Source: CALKAL01 sp051846895 (lineage in GTDB: Bacteria; Bacillota; Bacilli; Bacillales; Alkalibacillaceae). From it: a stretch of DNA of 64,000 bases. Positions 17,404 through 27,282 of the stretch are shown one piece after another (within the stretch, counting starts at the first letter, position 1; each line of letters opens with the position of its first letter). Made by a program: the position numbers and the translations under genes. The notes beneath the pieces are model-generated. The model searched no databases, was not told where the DNA came from, and worked only from the letters and a program-made list of their open reading frames with translations. The DNA lies in NCBI GenBank assembly GCA_051846895.1, contig JBPYCQ010000001.1, positions 243,527 through 307,526 on the forward strand, given 5' to 3'.

Positions 17404-19714
17404 GCACCACTTCTCCTTTCTTCTCAACAGAGGCCATTTGAGTTAACATCCAATCTTTTAATTGTTCGAACTTTGAGAAATAAAGTGTTTTCTCAACTTC
17501 AATTTTATTTAGTTTTTGTTGATAAGTTATTGAGTTTGTTAGTGATTGTTGTTCAGCATTTTCTTGCAAAACAATTTCACCATTCATTATTGTAACAAAC
17601 TTTAAATCTAAAAACACATTTAACATAAAATCCAATTGGGCCATTGTCCAACGCTTCGCTTTAGCTAACTGCATCTTCTGATGTTCTAAAATATTTTTAT
17701 GTTTTAATAAAGTCGTATATAGTGTTTTAAAATCTTCCCTAGTTGGCATTCGTTCAAAAAATTCGCTTGATTCTGTCTGGAAACAAGCATAAATGGAATG
17801 GAATTTTTTAATCGATAGCACATGAATCATATCATCTAAACGTTTTGGTAGATCAATAAAAACTATATGATTAACATTAATCAAGTTTCTACTAAGTTCT
17901 TCTTGATTATAATAAATAATAGGTAATTGTAAATTGATATCGATTGACTTGTTTTGAAAACTAAATAAAACTGTATTGTGTAAAACAATTTGATCATTCA
18001 ATTGTTGTAATTGTTTAATCCCTCTAAAATCAAATAGCTGCAATTCATCAGAGGCAATATCTTTTAAGACAACTTGTAGTTTTTTCATTCCGTTCCATTC
18101 ATTTATTTCTAATTCTCCTACAAGGTCAGCAGTTGATTTCACCGCTAGTTGTTTAGCGAGTTCACCTAATTGAAAACCAATAATATCAAATTTACTATTA
18201 GCTTTTTCAGCTAACATCTTTAGATGATTTTGTTTAGCTCCAATTTTACGAATTTCTTGTATAGTCACATTGTTTATTTTAAAGATAGGTTTAGGATTTC
18301 CCATACCGAATGGAGCTAATAATTGAATCTGCTCTGGTAGTTGCAAGGTTAAATCTTCAACCTCTAAATCATCTTCTATATCTATATGTGGTATGAAATC
18401 CTCTTCAGTTAAAATACCACGTGCTCTTTCAATTAATGCTTGTCTAAGTTCACCAATCTTTTCAACCCCAACTGTCATTCCTGCAGCTTGGGCGTGTCCA
18501 CCAAACTGTAAGAAGTAATCCCGTAAAGCCATACCATGCTCGAATAAATCGAAAGCTGGTATACTACGTCCACTTCCTTTAGCTTCATTTGTTTCCGGAT
18601 TAATGGATAGCAAGATGGTTGGTCGATGATATTTATTTATAATTTTTGAAGCAACAATCCCTAATACACCTGGATTCCAATTTTCTTTAGCTAAAACTAA
18701 CACTTCGTCATTAGAGAAATGTTTTTCTATTTCAATTAGAGCTTCTTCAGTAATTTGTGTGACAAGTCTCTGACGTTCCTGATTTAAAGTTTCAACTTCT
18801 TTCGCTATTTCTACTGCAATAGAATCGTCTTCTTCTAAAAGAAGGTCTACAGCCAGTGAAGCATCTTGTAGTCTTCCTACTGCATTAAGTCGCGGTCCAA
18901 ACGCAAATCCAATCGTATTTTCAGTTACCTCGTCAACATTTGCAATTTGTTTCAGTGCATTTATACCCGGCATGTTAGTTCGGTTTAATGCTTCCATCCC
19001 ATGTTTAACAATCATCCGATTTTCACCAGCTAGTGGGACTAAATCAGCGATTGTTCCAATGGCAGCTAAACCAAGCAATTCTTTATCCAATTCTCCTAGA
19101 AGTGCCTGAGCTAATTTAAAAGCAACACCTACTCCCGCTAAATGATCAAACGGGTAAGTTTGGGCCAGCTTAGGATGTATAATGGCATACGCTTCCGGCA
19201 ACTCATCTTGTTCTTCGTGGTGATCTGTAATTATTAAATCAATACCTAGTCGTTTTAATAATTGTGCTTCCATTGGAGCAGCAATACCATTATCGACAGT
19301 TATAATTAATTGGAAACCTAATTCATAGGCTTCCATAAATGCTTTTTCATTTGGTCCATATCCTTCAGTAAATCGATTAGGGATATAGTAATCAACATTA
19401 GCACCTAACTTTTTTAATGCTTTCATAAGTACAGCAGTAGACGTTACACCATCTGCATCATAATCGCCATAAATCAAAATTTTTTCACTATTATTAATCG
19501 CTTCTCTTATACGTTTAATTGCTTTATCCATATCAGGAAATAAAAATGGATCGTGCAAATGTTCTAGTTTTGGGTATAAAAATTGTTCAGCTTCCTCTGT
19601 CGATTTAATTCCTCGTTTGATTAACATTCGTTTGATTGAATTTGACAAAGGAAGATTGATATGTGATTCGTTTGTTTTATTATGTAATATCCATCTATAT
19701 TTACTCTTTAACAT
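17393..19714 (-). CDS. recJ: Single-stranded-DNA exonuclease RecJ
   Basis: A 5'-3' ssDNA exonuclease of the DHH superfamily used in recombination and repair. The motifs are IYGDYDADGVTS (about 78-89), the DHH motif ITDHHEEQDELP, PKLAQTYPFDHLAGVGVAFKLA, FGPRLNAVGRL, and the DHHA1 motif GGHAQAAGM. An OB fold follows, then an extra C-terminal region of roughly 200 residues typical of Bacillus RecJ that is poorly conserved. The 773 residues are the size usual for Firmicutes. The ATG has AGGGGTGA before it. It is followed by apt, with a short overlap. Confidence 0.95.
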   Translation of the reverse strand: MLKSKYRWILHNKTNESHINLPLSNSIKRMLIKRGIKSTEEAEQFLYPKLEHLHDPFLFPDMDKAIKRIREAINNSEKILIYGDYDADGVTSTAVLMKALKKLGANVDYYIPNRFTEGYGPNEKAFMEAYELGFQLIITVDNGIAAPMEAQLLKRLGIDLIITDHHEEQDELPEAYAIIHPKLAQTYPFDHLAGVGVAFKLAQALLGELDKELLGLAAIGTIADLVPLAGENRMIVKHGMEALNRTNMPGINALKQIANVDEVTENTIGFAFGPRLNAVGRLQDASLAVDLLLEEDDSIAVEIAKEVETLNQERQRLVTQITEEALIEIEKHFSNDEVLVLAKENWNPGVLGIVASKIINKYHRPTILLSINPETNEAKGSGRSIPAFDLFEHGMALRDYFLQFGGHAQAAGMTVGVEKIGELRQALIERARGILTEEDFIPHIDIEDDLEVEDLTLQLPEQIQLLAPFGMGNPKPIFKINNVTIQEIRKIGAKQNHLKMLAEKANSKFDIIGFQLGELAKQLAVKSTADLVGELEINEWNGMKKLQVVLKDIASDELQLFDFRGIKQLQQLNDQIVLHNTVLFSFQNKSIDINLQLPIIYYNQEELSRNLINVNHIVFIDLPKRLDDMIHVLSIKKFHSIYACFQTESSEFFERMPTREDFKTLYTTLLKHKNILEHQKMQLAKAKRWTMAQLDFMLNVFLDLKFVTIMNGEIVLQENAEQQSLTNSITYQQKLNKIEVEKTLYFSKFEQLKDWMLTQMASVEKKGEVVHGL

Positions 19715-19771
19715 AATTTCACCCCTGACTAACTCATTATACTAGAGCTAATCAAGGGTATCAATTACAGA

Positions 19772-20086
19772 TTATAATTCCTTTTTTTCATTGTCTTGTA
19801 AAGACTGTTTATCTAACGAATCTTCTAATGAAAATCCTTTGTTAGTTTGTTCATTGTATTGTTTTGCTTCTCTTAATTGTCGTTGCAACTGATAAATTTT
19901 TGAAAAACTGAATCCAACGACAAGTAGTGAACCTAACAACGCTGAAAATAATATGACTAATATTAGTGGGGCGTGAGTTGTTGTAAATAAAAAGTCCACT
20001 TCAACAGAATCAACATTAATAACTGCGAACACTGCAATAATTAATGCAAATACTAAAGATAATATGATCCACGATTGCTGTTTCAT
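19772..20086 (-). CDS. LapA-domain membrane protein
   Basis: A 104-residue inner-membrane protein of the LapA/YrvD family. There are two transmembrane helices, about residues 7-24 and 41-63, separated by the typical VNVDSVEVDFLFTTTHAPLILVI segment. A cytoplasmic charged tail (QLQRQLREAKQYNEQTNKG) forms a short coiled coil. In E. coli LapA helps assemble LPS regulators; in Bacillus the role is unknown, so no function is assigned. It lies between secDF and recJ, as yrvD does in B. subtilis. The start has AAAGGAGG. Confidence 0.88.
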   Translation of the reverse strand: MKQQSWIILSLVFALIIAVFAVINVDSVEVDFLFTTTHAPLILVILFSALLGSLLVVGFSFSKIYQLQRQLREAKQYNEQTNKGFSLEDSLDKQSLQDNEKKEL

Positions 20087-20151
20087 TTCACAAACCTCCT
20101 TTATTTAATCTCTCTTACCTACTTGTATACCCTTAATCGACATTTATAAGC

Positions 20152-20184
20152 AAAAACTGACTCAACATTTTCCGTCGAGTCAGT
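20152..20184 (-). terminator. Intrinsic terminator after secDF
   Basis: A hairpin with ACTGACTC/GAGTCAGT arms is followed by TTTTGC on the minus strand, just after the secDF stop. Confidence 0.75.
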
Positions 20185-20192
20185 CTGTGAGG

Positions 20193-22469
20193 TTATACTT
20201 GTGGACCACCTGTTTTTTTCTTAGCACGATATTCAATCGGTTTTTGAGATATGCTTTTTCCTCTCCATACTAACCAAATTTGTGATGCTAAAAATAGAGA
20301 AGAATACGTACCTGCGATCAATCCGACAATTAAAGCAAATGAGAAGTAAGTAATCGCTTGGGCACCATATACATATAGCATGACAGCCGCAAATACGACA
20401 GTAATAACCGTGTTAAAGCTACGTCCTAATGTTTGAATTAAACTATCGTTGACAATCTTAGCGAGATGTTTAAATGATTTTACTCGTTTTTCAAGTTGAA
20501 TATTTTCTCTTATTCGGTCAAATGTCACAATCGTATCATTTATCGAATAACCAACAATTGTTAAGATGGCCGCGATAATAGTAATATCAAATTCGAATTG
20601 GAAAATACTAAATAACGCTAACATAAAGAACGCATCATGTAGTAAAGCAATAATCGCTGAGATCGCAAATAAAAACTCAAATCGAATGGCCACGTAAATA
20701 ATAATTCCAATTGAAGCAATGAGAACTGCATAAACGGCGTTTAATGCTAATTCCTGCCCAACCTTTGGAGTAACTGTGCCAACACTTGGTTGGAAACCAT
20801 ACAATTCTTCAAAATGTTTATTAATTTTTGCAATTTCATCTTTATTGAGCACCGTATCAAAACGAGCCATACCTTGTTCATTCTGATCCCCTGCTAAAAT
20901 GACCTGCTCTGGTTCGTATCCAAGCTGTTGAAACTCTTCAATTAATTCTTCTTGTGTCAATGTTTGATCTGATACTACTTGAACACGAGTACCACTTAGA
21001 AAGTCAATTCCTAAATTAAGCCCTTTAGTTCCAAGAAACCCAGTACCCAATATGATTAACAAGACTGAAATGATGAAAAATTTACGACGATGTTTCACAA
21101 TGTCAAAATATTTACCGAAAAATTTAGTTTCGACTTCTTCACCTTTTGTAATATCTTTAATATCTTTAGGATTTACGCCAAATAGTCTTGGTTTTTTGTT
21201 TAATGCTTTACTATTTACCCATAGTCCAAGTAAAAGGCGCGAAAAGAATACGTTTGTTATAAAGCTTAAAAGGATACTAATAATTAACATGGTTGCAAAC
21301 CCTTTAACAGAGCTTGTACCGAAAACAAATAATACAATCGCTGCTAAAATGGTTGTAATATTCGCATCAAGAATAGTTGTAAATGAACGTTTATTACCTG
21401 AACGGAATGCTGATATGATAGATTTACCTGATTTAAGCTCTTCTTTAATCCGTTCATACGTAATGATGTTAGCATCAACTGCCATCCCAACTCCGAGCAC
21501 TAAAGCGGCAATACCTGGCAACGTTAATACGCCATTTAAAGCTTGGAATACGACTAAAACTAGATAAACGTATGCACTTAATGTGATCGTCGCAATAACG
21601 CCAGGGAAACGATAAATTACAATCATATATAACAAGATTAATGCAATACCTATTGCCCCAGCAAAAATGGTCTTATTTAAAGCTTGCTCACCAAATTGAG
21701 CGCCTACTGATACAGAGTATACTTCATTAAGATTTGCTGGCAGGGAGCCTGCGTTTAAAATAGCCGCAAGGTCTTTTGCTTCTTGCACAGTAAATTGGCC
21801 TTTTATCACAACATCTGTACCTGGTATTGGCCCCTCATTAATACCGGGAGCAGAAATAAACTTTGGATTCTCTTTTAAGGCTTCCTCTTGATAAGAATCT
21901 CCTTCTTCATAGTCTAACCATATGACTAATTGGTTACCATTTGGACGTTTCTCCCAAAGTTCTCTCGTAACTGCTTCAAAATTTTCATATTCACTATTTT
22001 CAAAAGTTCGCTTAGTTTTTAACGTGACTACTGGCGTATTATCATTTGGATCGAAATCTTGTTTCGCACTACCTTCAACTAATTCTTCTCCACCAAAATA
22101 AAGCTTATCATCAACACCGCGAAATTCTAGCCGAGCCGTTGTTGATAAAATTTCCCTTGCTTCATTTTGATTATGAACACCTGCGAGTTGAACACGGACT
22201 CGATTACTACCTTCAATCTCAATTTTCGGTTCATTTACTCCTAAAATATCGACACGTTTGTACAAACTTTCTACAACAGCATCGAGCATTTTGTCATTGA
22301 CTTTTTGGTCTTTATTAATCGGCTCTACTTCATAAAGAAGCTCAAAGCCACCTTGTAAGTCTAATCCGAGATTAATATTTTTTGCTACAGTACTTGTTGT
22401 CGTTCCAATTAACCCACCGAGTAATAGTACGATGAGAAAGAACGAGAGAATTCTTCCTGTTCTTTTCAT
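20193..22469 (-). CDS. secDF: Fused protein translocase subunit SecDF
   Basis: The proton-driven accessory to SecYEG that pulls exported proteins across the membrane. The 758 residues hold SecD and SecF fused in one chain, the usual Bacillus form. The SecD half has a first helix, the signature INLGLDLQGGFELLYEV, a large P1 domain, and helices with VLGVGMAVDANIITYERI. The SecF half begins near residue 440, with LNLGIDFLSGTRVQVV and IVGYSINDTIVTFDRIRE. About twelve transmembrane helices are visible. It stands between comN and lapA and has its own terminator. Confidence 0.96.
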   Translation of the reverse strand: MKRTGRILSFFLIVLLLGGLIGTTTSTVAKNINLGLDLQGGFELLYEVEPINKDQKVNDKMLDAVVESLYKRVDILGVNEPKIEIEGSNRVRVQLAGVHNQNEAREILSTTARLEFRGVDDKLYFGGEELVEGSAKQDFDPNDNTPVVTLKTKRTFENSEYENFEAVTRELWEKRPNGNQLVIWLDYEEGDSYQEEALKENPKFISAPGINEGPIPGTDVVIKGQFTVQEAKDLAAILNAGSLPANLNEVYSVSVGAQFGEQALNKTIFAGAIGIALILLYMIVIYRFPGVIATITLSAYVYLVLVVFQALNGVLTLPGIAALVLGVGMAVDANIITYERIKEELKSGKSIISAFRSGNKRSFTTILDANITTILAAIVLFVFGTSSVKGFATMLIISILLSFITNVFFSRLLLGLWVNSKALNKKPRLFGVNPKDIKDITKGEEVETKFFGKYFDIVKHRRKFFIISVLLIILGTGFLGTKGLNLGIDFLSGTRVQVVSDQTLTQEELIEEFQQLGYEPEQVILAGDQNEQGMARFDTVLNKDEIAKINKHFEELYGFQPSVGTVTPKVGQELALNAVYAVLIASIGIIIYVAIRFEFLFAISAIIALLHDAFFMLALFSIFQFEFDITIIAAILTIVGYSINDTIVTFDRIRENIQLEKRVKSFKHLAKIVNDSLIQTLGRSFNTVITVVFAAVMLYVYGAQAITYFSFALIVGLIAGTYSSLFLASQIWLVWRGKSISQKPIEYRAKKKTGGPQV

Positions 22470-22517
22470 GATAAAAATGTTCCCCCTTGCACCTTCCTGG
22501 GCACTTAAAAATTATTT

Positions 22518-22817
22518 TTATTTTCGTTCTTCCCAATTTTTTAAAGCTTCAATTTGTGCCATTAAATCATTGTTCTGTTGCATTTCAACTGTTAAATAAC
22601 TCATATATTGACTACCGTTTAAGTGTAATATATCTTGAACGACTTGAAAAAGAGGTTTTTCTTTATTTTTTCTCCAAACTTTCTGAAGTAAACATTCCCA
22701 AACCTCATCTTCGTTGACACCGTTATAACCTAATAACTTTAACTCATCAACCTTACTTTCAATCACATTTTTAATAAATGGTCTCCACTCGTTTACGTGA
22801 CGTACAATAACTTCCAA
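22518..22817 (-). CDS. comN: ComN-like post-transcriptional regulator
   Basis: A small soluble protein of 99 residues of the Post_transc_reg family. In B. subtilis ComN (YrzD) controls comE mRNA and late competence, working with DivIVA and minicell proteins. The family core is seen in VNEWRPFIKNVIESKVDELKLLGY and ENEVW-type NEDEVWECLLQKVW, then DILHLNGSQYMSYLTVEMQ. The frame is open further upstream, but AAGGAGG lies 9 bp before a TTG at 22817, so a TTG start is chosen. It lies between spoVB (divergent) and secDF as in B. subtilis. Confidence 0.85.
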   Translation of the reverse strand: MEVIVRHVNEWRPFIKNVIESKVDELKLLGYNGVNEDEVWECLLQKVWRKNKEKPLFQVVQDILHLNGSQYMSYLTVEMQQNNDLMAQIEALKNWEERK

Positions 22818-22930
22818 ATATGTCGGCCTCCTTCTAAATGTTTCAAAGACGATGCATGACTTGTACAACTAATAGCATATAAATTATTGTACCGAATTTT
22901 CATCTCTTTGAGAAGGTAGGCATTTTAAAT

Positions 22931-24472
22931 ATGTCAAAACAAACATTTATTAAAGGCGCACTTATTTTAATCATCGCTGGAATGATTAGCCGACTGCTGG
23001 GCTTTGTTAACCGTATCGTCCTTGCTAGATTGCTTGGTGATGAAGGTGTAGGTGTTTATATGCTAGCATTGCCGGCTTTATTTTTAATGATTACATTGTC
23101 ACAAATTGGCATTCCGGTTGCCGTTTCAAAATTAATTGCTGAAGCGAACATCCAACAAGACCGTAAACGAATTAGAAAAATATTATTTATTTCGTTTACG
23201 ATCACAATCTCATTAAGTGTGATTTTAACAATTGCTTTTGCTTTTTTAACACCTTTTGTAGCAAACCAGCTTCTTTTAGACGAAAGAACTTATATACCGA
23301 TGCTAATGATTAGCCCAATCATTCCAATTATTGCGGTATCAGCTGTTCTGAGGGGCTATTTTCAAGGCATGCAAAACATGAAACCTCAAGCGACAGCACA
23401 AGTCATCGAACAATTCATTCGTATCGTACTCGTCTTTATATTAATTAAACTTATGCTACCTTATGGTATTTCTTATGCTGCTGGTGGTGCGATGCTTGCC
23501 GTTGTTATTGGAGAACTCGCATCACTTTTATACATTTATTACTGCTTTAAAACAGATGAGAATAAACCTATAAAAATTTTTAGTCGATTCTCACCTTCAC
23601 ATTTAAGAAAGACGCTCTCAGATATAATGGTCATTGCTTTACCAACAGCTGGAACAAGACTTATTGGATCTGTAACATACTTTTTAGAGCCAATTTTAGT
23701 ATCTCAAAGCTTATTTATTGCTGGTTATACGATATCTCAAAGTACGACATTGTATGGACAACTAACTGGATATGTGATGCCTTTATTATTGTTACCAACT
23801 TTTATAACACAATCACTCTCAGTTGCTTTAGTTCCATCAATAAGTGAATTTAATGCAATGAATCATCAAAAATCTGTTCATTTTCGCATTAGACAAGCTT
23901 TACGTCTAGCATTTGCTTCAGGTGGCATTGTGACTATTGTTTTTATGTTATACGCTCATCCATTACTTAGTTTTGTTTATGGTAATATCAATGGATCAAC
24001 ATTTTTAACATTTATGGCACCTTTTTTTCTTTTACTATACTTCCAGGCACCACTACAAGCAGCTTTGCAAGCCCTTGATTTTGCAAAACAGGCGATGTAC
24101 AACAGTTTGATTGGTTCTGTTATAAAGTTATCAACATTATGGATATTAGCTACAAAGCCTTCATTTGGAATAGACGGTGTTGTCATTTCTATACTTGTCG
24201 GAATTATCGTTGTCACATCTTTACATTTTATCACACTTTATCGAATGATAAATTTTAAATTACCTTTTGTATTAATCTTGAAAATGACTGGATTAATCAT
24301 TGTTATTTATCAAATAGGCTCATACATTAATCAGCACTTTATTGAAGAGTTTACAATCATTAATTTAGCTGGTGCAATCATATTATTAGTATTTGTCTAT
24401 TTAATCGGTTTATTTGCTTTAAAGATCGTTTCAAAAGAAGAGTGGAAACAACTTCGAACTAAAAACTACTAA
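22931..24472 (+). CDS. spoVB: Stage V sporulation protein B, MATE/MurJ-like flippase
   Basis: A polytopic membrane protein of the MOP superfamily needed for spore cortex formation, thought to move a peptidoglycan precursor across the forespore outer membrane. The 513 residues give about 14 transmembrane helices. The signature GALILIIAGMISRLLGFVNRIVLARLLGDEGVG opens the protein, and PIIAVSAVLRGYFQGMQNM follows. Length and order match SpoVB. It is read divergently from comN, and its last 4 bp overlap the end of the convergent DUF421 gene. A paralogue such as YtgP or YkvU cannot be excluded by sequence alone, but the position is that of spoVB. Confidence 0.9.
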   Translation: MSKQTFIKGALILIIAGMISRLLGFVNRIVLARLLGDEGVGVYMLALPALFLMITLSQIGIPVAVSKLIAEANIQQDRKRIRKILFISFTITISLSVILTIAFAFLTPFVANQLLLDERTYIPMLMISPIIPIIAVSAVLRGYFQGMQNMKPQATAQVIEQFIRIVLVFILIKLMLPYGISYAAGGAMLAVVIGELASLLYIYYCFKTDENKPIKIFSRFSPSHLRKTLSDIMVIALPTAGTRLIGSVTYFLEPILVSQSLFIAGYTISQSTTLYGQLTGYVMPLLLLPTFITQSLSVALVPSISEFNAMNHQKSVHFRIRQALRLAFASGGIVTIVFMLYAHPLLSFVYGNINGSTFLTFMAPFFLLLYFQAPLQAALQALDFAKQAMYNSLIGSVIKLSTLWILATKPSFGIDGVVISILVGIIVVTSLHFITLYRMINFKLPFVLILKMTGLIIVIYQIGSYINQHFIEEFTIINLAGAIILLVFVYLIGLFALKIVSKEEWKQLRTKNY

Positions 24473-25116
24473 GAATCTTTGTAGTCAATATGAAGCTTTC
24501 CTTGATTATTCATTTGTGCTAAAGATATTTTTGTATAGTCTGAAATACCTTGCTGTTTAAGCATATTAATAATATCTTTTTCTGTTAAATTTAATTGTTT
24601 TAGTGTTTCTTTATGAATTTCACCATCAACGATGATTGGATCAATCACTGATGGTGGATTTTCTTTTTTCTCAAACACAGAAAGCTTGCCATTCGTTTCT
24701 AAAATGGCAAGCTGAACTTGACTTAAATCAAATATTCCTTGTTCACGAAGTTGCATAAGTAAATCATCCATATTATATCGTTGTTTTTTCATCGCCTGTT
24801 CATCAATATTTCCATTCTTTATAATGACCTCTGCTTTACCTTCAAAGAAGTCGCGTACGGTATTACTTTTGATTGATATACGAGCAGATAAAATCTGGAT
24901 TAATACGATGATCAACATTGGTAGTAACTCCATGAAGAAATTTTTGTCTCTGTTTTCAATAGCTAAAATACCAATCTCTGCTAATAATATATAGACAACT
25001 AAATCCATTATACTTAGTTCGCCAACTTCTCTTTTACCCATAAAACGAAAAGCTATAAAAATAGCTAAATAAATTCCTATCGTTCTTAGAAAAATTTCTA
25101 GAATTTCCAAGCCCAT
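24469..25116 (-). CDS. DUF421 membrane protein (YetF/YrbG-like)
   Basis: A 215-residue membrane protein with three N-terminal helices (about 8-80) and a soluble C-terminal part made of two similar DUF421 lobes (VRDFFEGKAEVIIKNGNID and KQRYNMDDLLMQLREQGIFDLSQVQLAILETNGKLSVF in the first). The MGKREVGELSIMDLVVYILLAEIG stretch is typical of the YetF/YcaP family. The biochemical role is unknown; one family member supports spore membrane functions, so no specific function is claimed. It matches yrbG, next to spoVB in B. subtilis. No terminator lies between the two convergent genes. Confidence 0.85.
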   Translation of the reverse strand: MGLEILEIFLRTIGIYLAIFIAFRFMGKREVGELSIMDLVVYILLAEIGILAIENRDKNFFMELLPMLIIVLIQILSARISIKSNTVRDFFEGKAEVIIKNGNIDEQAMKKQRYNMDDLLMQLREQGIFDLSQVQLAILETNGKLSVFEKKENPPSVIDPIIVDGEIHKETLKQLNLTEKDIINMLKQQGISDYTKISLAQMNNQGKLHIDYKDS

Positions 25117-25187
25117 AATCGCTCATCCCCTTTTTCTATACTGGTCAACTAATAATTTAACCAATATGGTAAGCATTTATTCTGAGT

Positions 25188-26474
25188 CTAAAGGGCGAAA
25201 TAACGTATATAAATATAGGCTGATGAGATTATTAATGAAATTAAAACAATGAAAAACCCATATTTCATGAATTTAATAAAAGGTATATGCTCACGATGAT
25301 TACTTGCAATACCAGCAACAACAACATTACTTGATGCTCCAAGTAATGAGCCGTTTCCTCCTAAACAGGCCCCTAAAGCTAACGCCCACCATAAAGGATT
25401 GATTGGTGTCATCCCAGCATCTTGGAATTCAAAAATAACAGGAATCATCGCTGCGACATATGGGATGTTGTCAACAAAGCCTGATAATACTCCAGCGGAC
25501 CATAAAATAACTTGTGACGACATTTGGGCATCACCGTGTGTCCACTGTATAAAAGTAAGAGCTATATGGTCTATTACACCAACCGTTTCTAAACCACCGA
25601 CTAAAACAAATAGTCCAACGAAAAAGAATAATGTTGTCCACTCAACTTTTTGAAAAATAACTTCACTTGACTCATCTTTTTCAGATAAAAGTAATAATAG
25701 TAGTGCCGATATAATTGAAATTGTTACTAGTTCAACATTTAACGCACTATGAAAAGTGAAAGCAACCATAGTTAACATTAGAATCGTAATAGATTGATAT
25801 AACAATGGTGTCTTTCTTAAAGTATCAGAAAGCTTTACCTTTTCAAAATAAGTTAAATCAATTGATGTCTTTTGGGTAAGTTGTTTTCTAAAAATTAAAA
25901 GTAATAGGGCAACCGTTACTAGAAATATAACGATGACAACGGGAGCTAAATGGTTAACAAATGTCGTAAAAGTAAACTCGTCTACTGCTTGTCCAATCAT
26001 AATATTTGGTGGGTCACCAATCATCGTTGCTGTTCCACCAATATTCGAACTAATAATTACCATAATTAAGTATGGAAAAGCAGGTAAATTTAATTGTTTA
26101 AGCATATGCAGCAAGACGGGAACAAAAAGTAAAACTAACGTCACATTAGCAAGTAAGGCAGACCCAATACCTACTAGGACGCCCGTCCAAATAAATAAGG
26201 GGATTGGCTTCCCCTTAACCATTTTGATCATCCACAAAGCTGCAAATTCAAATATCCCTGTTCGTTGGGTAATTGAAATTAGTACCATCATCGAAAATAA
26301 AAGAACAATCGTACTCCAATCAACAAATGATGATAAAGCTTCATCCCAAGAAAATAAACCAAATAATACCATAATTGCCGATCCACACAAGGCAACGAGA
26401 GCCCGATTGATTTTATCTAATATTAAAAAGGCATAACTAACGATAAATATAGCTAACGCTAATATAGTTTCCAT
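25188..26474 (-). CDS. ArsB/NhaD (SLC13-like) ion transporter family permease
   Basis: A polytopic permease of 428 residues with about 11-12 helices. The diagnostic repeat is ISSNIGGTATMIGDPPNIMIG in the first half and GACLGGNGSLLGASSNVVVAG in the second, both characteristic of the ion transporter superfamily (ArsB, NhaD, CitM). The substrate cannot be assigned: no arsR or arsC is nearby, so arsenite is not indicated, and NhaD-type Na+/H+ exchange is possible. It is inserted between the DUF421 gene and the YrzE-like gene, a place where B. subtilis has none. The start has AAAGGAG. Confidence 0.83.
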   Translation of the reverse strand: METILALAIFIVSYAFLILDKINRALVALCGSAIMVLFGLFSWDEALSSFVDWSTIVLLFSMMVLISITQRTGIFEFAALWMIKMVKGKPIPLFIWTGVLVGIGSALLANVTLVLLFVPVLLHMLKQLNLPAFPYLIMVIISSNIGGTATMIGDPPNIMIGQAVDEFTFTTFVNHLAPVVIVIFLVTVALLLLIFRKQLTQKTSIDLTYFEKVKLSDTLRKTPLLYQSITILMLTMVAFTFHSALNVELVTISIISALLLLLLSEKDESSEVIFQKVEWTTLFFFVGLFVLVGGLETVGVIDHIALTFIQWTHGDAQMSSQVILWSAGVLSGFVDNIPYVAAMIPVIFEFQDAGMTPINPLWWALALGACLGGNGSLLGASSNVVVAGIASNHREHIPFIKFMKYGFFIVLISLIISSAYIYIRYFAL

Positions 26475-26580
26475 TCAAAATCTCCTTTTTCAAACATCTC
26501 TCTTTATCAAATAAATACGTCTTTTCTATATGAAACATGCATATTTTTATATTAAAGAGATGAATGGAGGAGGATGTGAA

Positions 26581-26952
26581 ATGAATGAACGGATTAGAGC
26601 ATCATTGTATGGCGTGACAGCAATATTAATATTTATGTTAGTTGGGAGTTTACTCATAGCGTTAACTGTACATTTTTCCAGTATTTCTACGACGACATTA
26701 AGGTGGACAACCTTTATTATTAGTGTGTTAATTTTAATGGTAGGTGGATTTATTGCAGGAAAAAAAACTGAGGAAAAAGGGTGGATTACCGGCTTAATCG
26801 TTGGGGCTGTTTATGTCCTAGGAGTCATGCTCTATCAATTTTTAGCACAGGATACGTGGATGCATGACAGACAAATTGCTTATTTCACGATATTTATTTT
26901 ATCTTCAACAATCGGAAGCATGCTCGGTGTTAATACAAATAGTGAAAAATGA
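26581..26952 (+). CDS. TIGR04086-family four-helix membrane protein (YrzE-like)
   Basis: A 123-residue protein that is almost entirely four transmembrane helices (about 10-32, 42-60, 70-88, 100-118). The segment IISVLILMVGGFIAGKKTEEKGWITGLIVGAVYVLGVML has the glycine pattern GGFIAGKKxxxxGWxxGL of the family. Its function is unknown; the family is common in spore-formers. The ATG at 26581 has GGAGGAGGATG just before it and is preferred to an upstream ATG. It is the only plus-strand gene between spoVB and spoVID apart from the small one at 53.7 kb, and it ends at a shared terminator with yajC. Confidence 0.8.
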   Translation: MNERIRASLYGVTAILIFMLVGSLLIALTVHFSSISTTTLRWTTFIISVLILMVGGFIAGKKTEEKGWITGLIVGAVYVLGVMLYQFLAQDTWMHDRQIAYFTIFILSSTIGSMLGVNTNSEK

Positions 26953-26961
26953 TTTCTAAAA

Positions 26962-26999
26962 AAACAGAGGCTGCCCAATTAATGGACAGCCTCTATTAT
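26962..26999. terminator. Bidirectional terminator, yrzE-like gene and yajC
   Basis: AGAGGCTG and CAGCCTCT arms flank a short loop at 26966-26994, with A-rich and T-rich flanks for both directions. It lies between the convergent stops at 26952 and 27001. Confidence 0.82.
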
Positions 27000-27000
27000 A

Positions 27001-27267
27001 TTAATTTGTGTTCACCACTTCGCGAACAGCAGAACGATCATATGTAAGTTTCGTTCCATCTTGGATTTCAATTACGATCGTACCTTCATCAAGTGCGTGG
27101 ATGTGACCATGCAAACCACCAATAGTGACAATTTGATCACCTTTTTGTAGATTGCTTTGCATTTGTTGTACTTGCTTTTGTCGTTTTTGTTGTGGACGGA
27201 TTAATATTAACCAAAACAAGACAATAAATAAAATAATCGGTAATAATCCACTTAGTACATCTGGCAT
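27001..27267 (-). CDS. yajC: Preprotein translocase subunit YajC
   Basis: A small single-helix membrane protein that associates with SecDF. The 88 residues start with the helix (about 6-24) followed by the signature RPQQKRQKQVQQMQSNLQKGDQIVTIGGLHG and the C-terminal beta segment KLTYDRSAVREV. It is the last gene of the ruvAB-queA-tgt-yajC string, as in many bacteria. The start has AAAGGAGG. Confidence 0.94.
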   Translation of the reverse strand: MPDVLSGLLPIILFIVLFWLILIRPQQKRQKQVQQMQSNLQKGDQIVTIGGLHGHIHALDEGTIVIEIQDGTKLTYDRSAVREVVNTN

Positions 27268-27282
27268 TCTGTTCCCTCCTTT

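Noticed and set aside
21052..21567. Long open frame opposite secDF
   Set aside because: It is antisense to a highly conserved region, has no ribosome site and no recognisable domain.
25933..26436. 167-residue open frame opposite the permease gene
   Set aside because: Antisense to transmembrane coding sequence, where such frames are common; no start signal.
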